A stretch of DNA of 64,000 nt from Endothia cerciana (taxonomy: Eukaryota; Ascomycota; Sordariomycetes; Diaporthales; Cryphonectriaceae), in NCBI GenBank assembly GCA_026119935.1, contig JALRMH010000053.1, forward strand, positions 124,001 to 188,000, written 5' to 3'. A program made the translations under genes and the position numbers. Positions 1 to 10,563 of this stretch are shown here, piece by piece; within the stretch, counting starts at the first letter, position 1; each line of letters starts with the position of its first letter. Below the pieces are notes generated by a model that worked only from the letters and a program-made list of their open reading frames with translations, was not told the DNA's origin and made no database searches.

Positions 1-773
1 GTCTCCGGGAAGGCCCTGGCACCGTCCCAGAAGCGGACGATGTGCTGCTGGAGGAGCGCGGCGACGAGGACGTAGTCGGCTTCGGGGAGGCGCCGCATCT
101 CGGCCAGCTCCAAGGCGGGTGCAACCTCCGGCAAGATGTACTTCAAGTCGGTGACCTTTGTCATCTTGATGTCCTGGTTCAGGAGCATCAGGAGGGAGCG
201 GCTGAAATAGTCGTGGCTGAAATACAGGGCGAATGCCTGCAGGTCCTCGTACTTGAGGGCCCCAGGCAGGTGGCTGAGATGGATGACGCGGGTGGGATTA
301 TGCCGCGTCGCGTGGATCTCGCTCAGAATCCAGGGCCGCAGGAGAGACGTCGAGTAGTTGCTCCCCGCGTGGTCGTAGGCGGCGATGACGGGCATGTGCA
401 TGTACAGGACCGAGAACCGACGGATTTCTGACATCAGCTCCTGGCTGTCGAGGCCCTGGTCGATAGAGACGATATCCGCGAACAAGTACTTGATCCGGCA
501 TTGTTTGGCGTAGACAAGCGCACTTGCGAGGTTTCTAGACGGCACCGGGCGTCCTGTGTCGCCTTCTGTATCCCAGCGCCAGGAAACTACGGCGGCGTCA
601 AAGGTTGCCAGGTCTGACGAGTCCTCTGGCAGCTCGATGAGGCCAACGCCTTCAGGCAGGTCCGTGGCGACCTTTCTCCACCTGGCGCTATTCTCCACGA
701 GCCAGTCCAGACCCCGCTGACTAGTGTTGTCGACGACGAGCCCGTATAACCTTGCCGGGTGAATTTCAGTCAT
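1..773 (-). CDS. HET-like protein, N-terminal part (cut by window edge)
   Basis: An open frame on the minus strand starts at the ATG at 771-773 and stays open to base 1, so about 257 residues of the N-terminal part are visible and the stop lies outside. I see an SWRW motif near residue 65, a hydrophobic strand ending ADIVSIDQ near residue 100, a following helix (RRFSVLYMHMPVIAAYD) and RPWILSEI. Their order and spacing copy the HET domain (SYVWG, then WVDQICINQ, then M--IY--A, then RPW--RE), but none is a textbook match. HET domains act in fungal allorecognition and can trigger cell death. I infer a diverged HET-like protein; an unrelated fungal orphan family is possible. No in-frame upstream ATG was found. 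The next gene (1443-3381) is on the same strand. Confidence 0.55.
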   Translation of the reverse strand, partial: MTEIHPARLYGLVVDNTSQRGLDWLVENSARWRKVATDLPEGVGLIELPEDSSDLATFDAAVVSWRWDTEGDTGRPVPSRNLASALVYAKQCRIKYLFADIVSIDQGLDSQELMSEIRRFSVLYMHMPVIAAYDHAGSNYSTSLLRPWILSEIHATRHNPTRVIHLSHLPGALKYEDLQAFALYFSHDYFSRSLLMLLNQDIKMTKVTDLKYILPEVAPALELAEMRRLPEADYVLVAALLQQHIVRFWDGARAFPE

Positions 774-1442
774 GATGTTGAGTATCGTTTTGCGAGGCTG
801 AGGGGGTTGGGGGAAAGAAAAGTTGCGGGTGCCTGTTGAAGGTTCTAATAAGACTTGGACTCGACTACGTGGTTCAGTGGGCAGGACAAGACTGGCTCTG
901 AGGAGGAATCAGCGATCTGCAGCCTAGTTACTCCCAGCTGACCATTGATGGCTCAAGCACTGATCCAGTGACAACAGCCGGCGGTGGCGAAGCGCGGAGC
1001 CTCACCGGGGGTGAACGGCCAGACGGCGATGGAACCAAGGAACTGAGATGCACCTCGCAGGACACTTGGATGATTATGGAGCGATGCCAGGCTGCTGTAC
1101 ACAACACAGCCAGTTAACACCCGAGAGAGCTGTGTACCCGTAAATATTTTGGGTTAGATGGGTGAGAAGTATGCTTTCATTATCAAGTCGTCGACTCCGT
1201 GAAGACGTACACTGGTCATGTTGCAATAGCGATGCCGAGCAAAGGCCTCCAGAGATGGAGGCCGTGTAAACTATCAATCGCTCCAAACCCACCTGTCCCT
1301 CTTCTCAAACACCCGCTGTAGTAATCCATAGGTGCACCCTGGATCCCAAAGAACTCAGAACGCCTAAAGCATCTAGTTCCGATCAAATATGTCCTGGAGA
1401 AAAAGGCATGCTATCATTCTGGACTGATAACCGATCACAGTG
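774..1442. other. Intergenic, upstream of the HET-like gene
   Basis: This holds the presumed promoter of the minus-strand HET-like gene and the 3' flank of the cysteine-repeat membrane gene. I see no credible coding frame, RNA gene or repeat in it. Confidence 0.5.
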
Positions 1443-3381
1443 TCACTGCCTCCCAGACCCGTCCTGGCCAGGCCTCACCTCACCATGACTCTCCACCGGT
1501 ATGAACCTTGGCATGGTAGCCACGTCCATACCTGGCACACTCACCGCCCCCGTGACGGGCGGGCCGTAGTGTCCATGCAGCGAGCGCGTCCCGGTCATCG
1601 ACTCGTCGATGCTCCCCAAGGCACTGCCTGACCTCTCCGCGCCGTGCGGCCCGTCCAGAGGACTCACGGTATTGGTCCCCCTCCGCCTCGGGCGGGTAAC
1701 ATGCGCCAGCGGTGGCCTGTTGGTCGTGGTCGTCGAGATCGGGGAGACGAGGTTATTGATACTCGGATTCGTAGACTGCCGTCTGTGCCGGCGCGGAGAG
1801 CGCCGGTCGTGGGCCCAATGCGGCCCGTTACTCTCCGTCTCGGTGTCGGAGCCGGGGAGCTCGGGCCTGAACCCGCCGTCCACGCCGAGCTCGAACGTGT
1901 GGCCGGAAGGAGACCCGGGACCACGCTGCGAGCTGTACTCGTCACTGCCCCCCGACAGCTCGCTCGCCTCACTGGCATGGCGACGGTGCGACGGTGCGTA
2001 GACAAAGTTGTGGTAACTGTACTGGACCGCCGAGTCCACGGTGTCGGCCATGCTGTACCGCATCGGATATTGGCCGCCGGGCCGGTCGTTCTCTCGCGGC
2101 GGGAGCTCGAAGTACCCCCTGCCGTTATCACCGGCATCCGAGGCCAAGCTGGGCGTGTTTCTCATGCCCGCAGACGGACCACTCCACACGCTAGGTTGGC
2201 TCGGCGCATCAGACCCGCTCCGTGACCTGCCGTTGCCCCTATAGGGCTGCTGGCGCGGCCTCCTTGGCGACGCGGCGCCTGAGTTGATCATTAGGGGATC
2301 GTCGTCCAAGCCATCGACTTCAGTCGGCGTAGGTTCAATGCGCACGTGGCTATCGGATTTCTTCTCGGCGTCCCGCCTCGTACGGGTCCCGGATGTTGTT
2401 TCTCTATGCGACTGAACGACCTTCTCGGTGCGTTTGAGTTGTCGTATGATGAAGAATGCCGCAACGAGGACCGCGATGAGGACGACAGCGACCCCGGCGA
2501 CGATGCCGCCGATCGCACCCTTCGACAGGCCACCGCTTTTGCCCGGTGAGCCGCCGGTCGATGCAGCCGCGACTTTGGGCTCGGTCGAGGGAAAGAACTT
2601 GGCGACGGCGCCACCGCCTGAGCTGGAAGATACGCCGGCCGGCGAGGTCGGCGTGGTGACGGATGTAGTGGTGATCGTCACGGCAGAGCCGTCTCCTGTT
2701 GTCGTGGTGTACGTGACGGTCGTGGTTGAGGGGGATGTACTGTAGCAGGAGCTGATAGCACAGCCCATGCCTGCCTCACAACATCCATAGCTCATGGACG
2801 AGGGGCAGAGGAAGTATCCGGTCGGGCAAGTCTGTGCATATGTGGCTCCAGCAGGTGCCGTGCACCCTTCTAACGCGCACGCGAGACCTAAGAAGAGCAA
2901 GTCAGCAGGGAAACGGGGTGAGCCAGCGTGGATACCAGGATCGTCCGCATTCCAGATCAGACAATTGATAACAGTTCTACTGACCTTGTGGGCAGCATCC
3001 TCCCTGAAGTGAGAAAGGGCATGCAAAATACCCCGTCCGTCCCTCGCATGTCGAAACCGCGGCTGTCGTCGCATAGCAAGAACTCTGGGCGCAGGCATAC
3101 TTCTCTGGACAACAGTCCCCGCCAAGCGATGCGGCACAGAGGGAGTAACTCGCCGGGCACTCGTTCCCAGCGCGCTTCTCCTTCGTGGCGGCATCATCCG
3201 ACAAGATCCTCACATCCTCCGTGACCTTGACCTTGAAGACCCGGTGAATGGTGTCGCGCTTCCCGGAGCCTTGGAACATGGCCGTGGCGTCCCGGGGTAG
3301 GACCACGGAAAGGAGCAGGATCGCGCATGGCCCGCGGGACCAGATACTGCGGCCCAGGAGGCTGCTTGTGCCCGGACGCAT
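1443..3381 (-). CDS. Single-pass membrane protein with three cysteine-rich repeats
   Basis: Two exons: 3381-2985 and 2887-1443, with a 97-base GT-AG intron (2984-2888); phases match and give 613 residues. The N-terminus carries a hydrophobic signal segment (about residues 15-35). Three similar cysteine modules follow (about residues 70-195), each C-x(5-6)-[YF]-x-C-x(6)-G-x-C-C-x(5)-C-x(4)-C. Next come a Ser/Thr-rich stalk, a GGLSKGAIGGIVAGV start to one transmembrane helix near residue 250 and a basic stop-transfer (RQLKRTEK). The long cytoplasmic tail is disordered and rich in Ser, Pro, Arg and Gly. This is the layout of a fungal surface sensor or adhesin (WSC-like architecture), but the cysteine pattern is not the WSC domain and I do not recognise the family by name. 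The intron splits the second cysteine module. Confidence 0.8.
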
Positions 3382-3630
3382 GGCTGGCGGGATCGACCGA
3401 GGAGGCCTCGGCTAGCTTTTACGATGGACTCTTGGCTCCTCAGACCGTGGTTGTGGTTTGGGGCTCGGTGGGACCATCGGGGGAGCTCTGGACCATCAAG
3501 CGTTTCCGGCGCGCCTCAAGGTCAAAAAAATCGTAGAGCTGGAGTCTGTTAGGAGGAGGGGAGGGGACAAGGGCGGAGAAAGGGCTGCGCGTAAGCACGA
3601 CGTGTGTTCTTCAGCAGACACAAGAGGGCC

Positions 3631-3652
3631 GGGGAGGGGAGGGGAGGGGAGG
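3631..3652 (+). repeat. GGGGA tandem tract, possible G-quadruplex
   Basis: Four consecutive GGGGA units on the plus strand, about 250 bases upstream of the minus-strand membrane-protein gene start. Four G-runs in close spacing can fold as a G-quadruplex; a regulatory role is inference only. Confidence 0.5.
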
Positions 3653-5300
3653 TAGGTTTACTGCAGGCCATTCCAAATACAGCAGCAACGGGCAGCCAAA
3701 TTGCTTTTTCGCTGGTGGGGAAGACCATGTGCATATGTTGGCGGGTTGGGGGCGCAGCTGTGTGTGTAAGTCCTAGGGCTCTTGCGCCTCACGACTGCAG
3801 ATAGCCCAGAAGTCCCGCAGGCCCCCGGATCACAATCGCGGAGATCACAACCTGGATGCGACGCCCGGCCCGCAGCGATGTGCTGCTGAGGGCGGAGCCC
3901 CAAGGGACTGGCAACCGAGAAGCCGTGTATTGTGGTTTGGGGGCCGCGCCTGCGCCTGCACCTATTCTGATCCAAGGGTATTGAGATGGAAGGTTTTTGA
4001 CGCGCCCTGTAAACCCCTCTGGTGAACCGGAAGGGACGATATATATTAACCCGAATTTATGAGTCGGGAGACGAGGGTCGGGAAGGATGGGGAAAGCTGA
4101 GAAGCTATCTGTGACCAAAGGAATCCGGTAGTGAGAGGCAGCTGAAAATCCTGTGGTCCCAGGCTTCTGGTCCTACGGTAGGGGAGTGCGGCGGCATCGA
4201 GTGTCCATAGAGCCCGCTGGGCCCTTGCCATGTCAGGCAGAGGACGCGATGGCACGGTGCGATGACAAGCATGCATACTGCAGCCCTCTTCCCGTGTTGC
4301 CGCCAATGATGTCGCCGACGTGTGGGTACATTGGCCCGAGTGGTGTTCGCCGACTGCAACAGACCGCTGTCGTGGGGGACCGAATTGGATCACTTGCCCA
4401 GTGAGAATCTGACAGCAAGTCGCCATGGTTGGCCCGAGGAGTGACCTGTTGCAGGTGTCGCGGCTGACAACCTTAGCTGCAAAGACGGACGTGGCGCAAT
4501 CCAGACGGATTGGTTGGGTTGTCTTCCCGATCCATCCAAGCGGCATGCGAATGCATTTCGAAAGGCCAATGGGTCTCGGGCCCGTGGACCTTCTGCTGAT
4601 GACAGGCCCATCAGTGAACGGCCTGATACTGACGTCTCTGGGCGGGCGCACTGATGCGGTGGAGGAGACCAGAACACCACTTCAGGTTCGACAGGCTGCG
4701 CGATATCTACCATAGATCGGTCACGAGCTTGGCCGAGGAGAGATGACAAGTCGCAGGGCGGGATAGCAGGCTGGGTCGCACCACAGATCCAATTGCTGAC
4801 CGCCGCACAGTCGAACCGAGCGTGGCTCGTGGAACGCTCCGCCATTCTGACCTGGACGGGTTCGCGGACCATCCAGCCCATTCTTGAGATGGCGAAAGGG
4901 CTGTGTTCGACAAGACCCAGGACGAGAAGGTGTTGTCCAATGCAGCTGCTGACGTTGGTGGATGTCCCCCGACATGCGACGACTCAGAGCGGCCCACCTC
5001 CAGACCCTCTTGTCGGTCCCGCTGCGACAGCCCAGGCGGGAACTGACAGGTTGTGGAGACGTCCTGGGTGTCTCGGGGCCCCAGCAGCGTACAGCCCTAC
5101 CGCGGGCGTGTCTGCTATTTCGACGGCTAAGAAAATAACCATCCTGCTGTGAAAGGGTCCGGTCGAGAAGCCCTGCTATTGTATACGCAAAGTGAAGAAT
5201 ATATATAATCTAGGCAGCACCAGCACGACTCAAGATCTTGTCAGTTATTGGAGGCAGCTAAGTCTATATGAGGAGGAGAGGGTTCAGAAGAAAACTCACA

Positions 5301-5363
5301 GATGCAGGCACGGTTCGAACGTAGGTTCGGGCTACAAGGCGCAACTTCGAATCGTGCCTGCGC
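5301..5363. repeat. Inverted pair of tRNA-Ser 3'-end fragments
   Basis: Bases 5304-5319 and 5346-5361 are inverted copies of each other (15 of 16 match). Each arm contains a T-loop TTCGAA and the run CGTGCCTGC. The left arm (5301-5322) matches the 3' end of the tRNA-Ser gene at 18915-19019 at 20 of 22 positions, on the same strand; the right arm (about 5337-5363) matches the variable-arm/T-arm/acceptor part of the same tRNA on the opposite strand. Neither arm has an anticodon region, so this is not a functional tRNA. It looks like two tRNA 3' ends joined tail-side in, as in tRNA-derived short elements. Confidence 0.6.
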
Positions 5364-6092
5364 CGGCCCCCTCCCCTCTTCTTTCTTTTTGATTCTTTTC
5401 CTCTTCCTCTTCCTCAGTTTTCTGCCTCGCACGTCAGTTCGGATTATAACCTAAGGTGCGGGTCGAATCGAGACGTGCGCCTCGTTCAGAGAACCTAAAC
5501 TGGGGGGTGGTCTTACGACCTAGGCGTAAGTATCTCGGATACCTCAGATCTACCCATCCTGGGAGCAGGCATACTGTAGCCCCGCGGCGTTGCCTTGCAG
5601 CTGTTTGTTGCGCTGTTGAAGGGTGCATGGGAGACCGAGGCTGAGACCCGACACGAATTGGAACGCAATTTGAACACGATGCGCTTTTTGGCCTTGTTCC
5701 ACCTGCCGTGTACTTGAAGCTGCATACCTCATGTTGATCAAAGCACCTTCTGTAGCCCAATCGCTCTCGGCCCCTGAAGTGGTATCAATGGGGGCTGTCA
5801 GCTATGCCCAGCAGATGTGGCCACACAGCGGATAAAAGGTCTCCAGGCCGCACCATTCTTTTAATTTGGAAAAGGGTCTCGTCACTAGCCTACTCAGTCC
5901 GGTACATGCTAGAGCAAATCTCGTCGTCAGATTAATTCCCATCGCAAAACATGCCACCACCTCGGTGGACACAATCCAGTAAGGACAGCGGCTCCCTGGG
6001 CAGTTCCAAGACGCGCGAACACGTCTGACGCTTCTACGGATTGTGCCTCTGCGGAAACGCCATTGCTCTTCGAGCTCGCTAGTCTCTCAAGA

Positions 6093-8540
6093 ATGACACC
6101 GCCTATCTCGAATCAGAGGCCCGGGGCCCAACCGCGGAACGATATCGGCAGTAGCAGCAGCAACAGTCCGCGTCCTGCCACAGGTGGTTCGATCAGCCCT
6201 CAAAACGTGCCTCTAGCTCCAGTTGGTGGTAAATCAGGATGGTTTCGGAGATGGAATAGAAAAAGGTGAGAAAACATCGTGCCGCAGCGTGGATGCCCAG
6301 GTGAACAGAAGGGCCAGGTTGTACTGACAACACCTGCCTAGGGCGACCTGTAAGGAACCCACCAAGGTCGTATCCAGCAGGAAGAGGAGAATGTTCTGAA
6401 GGAATTCATTTTGTCCCACTTCGTCCCCGTCGCTATTATTCTTGTGCTGTTGGAGCTGTACCTGGGCCGGGTCTTCTGGCAACCTCCCTGGCCGGGAAGC
6501 AACATCCTCAACACGCTGCAGGTTGCGGCGAAAGTCCATGAGTCATTCATCGTGGCCTCACTGTCGTCCATTCTATTGCACCGCGTTCGATATCTCCTGT
6601 TAGCCCCCGGGCTCACATCGAAGAGCAACGGCGTCCCGTTAGGCCTGGTCACGTCCTCCTTCGAAATTGCGAACCCAACGTTCCTTGCAAGTCGAAGATT
6701 TCACGCGGTCCTATCTCAACTGAAACACCTATATCGATCGTAAATCACAACCAGTATTGAGTCAAATCTTCTTGTTTGGCCTGGCCGTGGTGGTTGGGCC
6801 GTCATCAGCCAGTATCATGATTCCAAAACTTGACTGGTGGAATGCAGATGCCTCATTTCTAACGGCGTCCAATCTTGACCCTTATTCTTTCCTCCCGAAT
6901 CTCTATGTTGATATTTATCCCATGAATATTATGCCGATGTGGCTCCAGTCGATTGTAATTATGGCGATGTAGGAGCCAGCGAGTCGGCCACTTGCCCAGG
7001 CCTCTTGAACGATATTGTTCAAAGCTTGCCAAAGGATAATGGGGCCGAATCCCAAGTATTTAATATCACGATTCCAATACGGACTGCCCCATGGTCAACA
7101 ATACGCCCTATTCAAGGTCTGGGATTCAGCGCCACCGAGCAAGCCAACCAGCATCTAGGGCCAGAGACGATTGAAGACTTTGGATCTGTATCATATGCGA
7201 CAACACCGACTTGGCTCCTCCACGATATCGGCATTACTGACGTGTCAAACCGCTTCAACGACTTGATAAGCTGGAAAAATGAGTCTGAGGGTTGGCCTGC
7301 TGACTGGCCGATACAATTCAGCCCCTACGCCTCACCGGGAGCTGTGGATAACAGCCCCAGATCCCTTTGGAAACAGCCCCTTGTATACACCCGGTGTCTA
7401 CGACAGAGCCAAACCTATGTTCCCTCAGACTCGACCACATTTTCCTTTATTAGAGGCTCAGAATCTAGATGGCAACACATCGATCCGCCCGACAGTAGCT
7501 TTGGTGAATCCTTTAACATTACAGTGGATCAAAGCTACATCTCACAACAACTCACTACCAACGGCAGGGCATTTCTTGATGTGGCGAGCCTTCAGTCTCC
7601 TACGCCCTTGTCCTTGTCGGGAGCTTTTGCTTTGCAAACCCAGTACTTCATATCGATGTGCTTGGTCAATGCAAAATGGGTTAACTCGACTGCCTACTTT
7701 GAGCCGATAGACTCTCAAACCGTTGAACATTGGTACTCAGAGGCTGTCAAATCTAAATATATCTTCGACCAGCCTCCGTTGTCATTCATCAACGACTCAC
7801 AACTCACTCTGAATATTGATCTCGAGTGGCTGAGGGTTCTAGACAGCGGAGTACCCGCAAACGACAACAAAAGCCTAACCCTGAACCTCACCCAATCCTG
7901 TCTTCAAGTTCAAGATTGGGATCTAACTGGGCTTGATTCGAACCTGGCCGAGTTCGAACCCAGCCTACAATGTATTGCCCTTGGACTCGCATCTGGCATT
8001 GCTGAAGGTCTCGCAGGCGTGCCCTACAACTTCGACATCTGGCAGGGTTTCACCATAAAAGGCGGTCAGAGTCTTGTCATGTCCTCTAATAAGAATATAA
8101 CGGCGATAGGGTCTTCAATAAACCTTACCTGATCACAGCTGGCAAACTGGACGCGATTGGAACTAGCCATGACGCAGCAGGTTTATGCGTACGGCTTCCA
8201 GGGTGTCACAACCTATCTTGCCTTTGGCGTTCTATTCCTGTACGTCCTCACTGTTATGGCTCATATGCTCGTCCTGGTATTTGGCCAGGGATGGTCCAGC
8301 ACCGCCTGGTCAAATCTAGGGGAGCTTCTTGCCCTTGCGTTGCATTCTCCATCGCCGGCGAGCGCTCTGGATAACACTGGAGGTGGAGTTTCTCTAGCCA
8401 AGACTTGGAGGCTGCGAGTTACTGTCCGAGAGCTGAAAGCTGATAATCGAGTGGGCATGGTGGTCGAAAGAGCCGCAGATGATGGCGGAGCATCCTCACA
8501 AGTAACAGGTGTGTCGAGACCGGATTGGATGTATTCTTAG
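6093..8540 (+). pseudogene. Broken gene for a large fungal membrane protein
   Basis: The best start is the ATG at 6093 (CAAGAATGACA context). Exon 1 probably ends at 6265 with a strong GTGAGA donor and resumes after CTAG at 6341. The reading frame must then shift near 6395, again near 6730 and back near 6935, and an in-frame TGA interrupts it at 8130-8132; frame and sequence character continue on both sides each time. The stitched fragments show an N-terminal membrane helix (FVPVAIILVLLELYL), a second (LFGLAVVVGPSSAS), a long extracellular segment with N-glycosylation sites and paired cysteines (6939-8132), and a C-terminal helix (YLAFGVLFLYVLTVMAHMLV, about 8211-8270). This is the architecture of a common multi-pass fungal family of unknown function that I cannot name. 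Sequencing errors could explain one lesion but hardly four. A 3' exon after 8511 is possible. Confidence 0.65.
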
Positions 8541-9045
8541 ATGCCATCGCATTTCTTGGCTCTCTGCTCATTAGAAACTGGTCAGCGTCTGCACTCTTTG
8601 AGTTTCTAACACCCACGTTAGAACTGGTCTAGAAGGGAGTTCAAGCTCAGACTACGCTGCAAGACCCCGCCACAAACTTCAAGAAGTGATGGAGCTAGGC
8701 TTAACTCCAGGCATGATGCTTGACCGGCTATCACGGCGTAATGACCTAGAGACAGCATCATATGCGACGTTTTCTCACGAGCTTATTCTTTCTTTTGGGA
8801 GTGTCAACTTTCTCGCGGAGGATGCTCACTTAGGACCAGGCAGGATCAAAAGGATGGACGGGCGACACTGGTTAGGAAAGCAATTTGTATTAACCATCCC
8901 TAGCTTACTACACACTAGTCCGATAGTGTATTGGTGGTCATACATAAGTTTGGAGATTGTCGATGTTGGCTAGACTACTCGGTACCGGCATCACTCCTAC
9001 CCAGCCTAAGAACAGCTCGTCCGGTAAAGAGCCCTACTGAAGTGA
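8541..9045. other. Gap between two broken genes
   Basis: An open frame (about 8650-8973) could be a spliced 3' extension of the broken membrane gene, because a TCTAG acceptor near 8632 matches the phase of a GTGTGT donor near 8511, but its product is unlike any domain I know. Otherwise nothing is seen. Confidence 0.35.
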
Positions 9046-10403
9046 TCACATAGTCATATGGTTCGCCTTCGCTTGGATGGTCAGCCAAGGATCTTACAGG
9101 AGTTCCTTGGCAGTTTTCCTGTCTTTTGGCAGCCACTGCAGCATACCCCTTAAGAGTTTCAGAAAGCCCTCCTTATCTTTCCCTTCCAGGAATTCTTTAC
9201 GCTGGTTAAGATCGACATGCTCGGGAATAGGAATATCACTTCCATGCATCCATCCCCCTATCAAGTATTAGCACGGTAGCTGCTGAAACAGCCGAGAGTG
9301 AGGTGAGGGCTGATTACCGTCTGAGGGGAAGAACTCTTGTATTCTGACAACCCGTCCAAGCAGGTTAAGAGGCGGCGGCCAAGCGACGCTGTTACCTCTG
9401 CAAGGTGGGTGCGGGAGAATATCGTTTTCCGTTGGGGTCATCTCCGTGGAAGAGGCGCCTGCACCCGAGTAGCTCTCAGATCATATAACCCACATTCCAT
9501 ATGTCCGCGGGGTAGCTCCAATCCGACTTCAGCATCACTTCTGGCGACCTATAAAGGTTTGGTTGCGCATTATGGTTACGTGAGATATCCCCTCTTACGG
9601 CTGCGCCAAGGTCGCCTAGCACTACTCCGCCAAAGCTGCCCGGCAGCTCAAATTAGCGCGACTTTGTAGACGGTGCGCCCATCGACAAACTTCCGAGGCA
9701 AAGGCGTTTAATGCTCGGCTTGCAGGAACCTTTCGAGGATTCTGTCTCTGCAATATCCAGCAAGATGTTGTCGGTCTTGATGCCCGTATGAACAAGCCTA
9801 CACTCAGTGTGTAGGTAGTCAAGTGCGGGCAAGACATAACACAATCCGGACTTTAGCAAGCCTGCTGTGGATCGATTTGTTGGATTGCGGAGTAGTAGGT
9901 CGCTCCAGCTATCCCACATGGGTCTCTGAACAATGCAATGGTGTTCGTCACCGCGTTTCTCACCTGGATTCTTGTGGCGGGTAAGGACAAATGTGTCCAA
10001 GGCTGTTCGAACGCATCGCAGCCCAGGATGTGAGAGGTTGGCTTTGCTGATTTGCTGGTGGGTTTTGAATTCGTCCTGGTAGCCAGAACCACTGACGAAA
10101 GACCTTCAAAGCAATGTGTCCATGATCCCTGGTCAAGATCGGCATGCCATTCTTCTGGCCTCGGACGCGGAGCCTGTCCTGGTGGGCAGCCTCAACCCAC
10201 TGGAGCTTGCGGGCTAACCACACTGTAGAGGCGATTCCAAAGCCTAACTTTCCGAGGACCTGGTATCTCGAGTGATATATATCGCCGATCTCAACCGGAT
10301 AGTACTTCCCTGCGCGGAGGTCGTCGAATCGCTCCTCCTCTAATACCTGGGTCTTAGGAATGAGCTCGAAACCAGACGCAGGAAACTGAAAGGGTGCACG
10401 CAT
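9046..10403 (-). pseudogene. SRPK-type protein kinase pseudogene
   Basis: Reading the minus strand from 10403, the N-terminus has the marks of fungal SR-protein kinases: a YYPVEIGDIYHSRYQV lead-in, the glycine loop LGKLGFGIASTVW and the VAIK-like HIALKVF. A single extra base near 10097 shifts frame, after which LDYLHTECRLVHTGIKTDNIL gives the catalytic loop, with Gly (9782-9784) where HTDIK needs the catalytic Asp. A second shift lies near 9690. A DFG-like segment, YRSPEVML, a TGA at 9476-9478 where the family has Trp, and a TAA at 9094-9096 just before DPWL follow. So the whole kinase is traceable end to end but has at least two frameshifts, two stops and a dead active site. SRPKs phosphorylate splicing factors; fungi often carry expanded, decaying sets of them. 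Confidence 0.85.
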
Positions 10404-10563
10404 ACCTTGACACTTCCAGAAAATGGTCGCGATGCTTTATGCTTCCTGCTTCTCATTTCCCGCTTCCCATGATTATTGTGGATTCGTTTGCATGTAAACC
10501 GTTTCGACTTTTCAACGTTTTGTCTTTTTTTTTCTTTCTTCTCCATTCCAGAAATTGGCACAT

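Larger units (their letters stand above)
3382..6092. other. Long gene-poor interval
   Basis: Open frames here lie on both strands, overlap one another and match nothing I recognise, so I call none of them. The interval contains the promoter side of the cysteine-repeat membrane gene, a G-rich tract (3631-3652), a tRNA-derived inverted repeat (5301-5363) and a pyrimidine-rich run (about 5371-5417). Confidence 0.5.

Noticed and set aside
4046..4881. Overlapping minus-strand frames of 201 and 163 codons
   Set aside because: They overlap in different frames with no motif, and sit in a region where the plus strand also has frames; most likely random.
8686..8973. Separate gene of 95 codons
   Set aside because: No domain; could at best be a decayed 3' exon of the broken membrane-protein gene.
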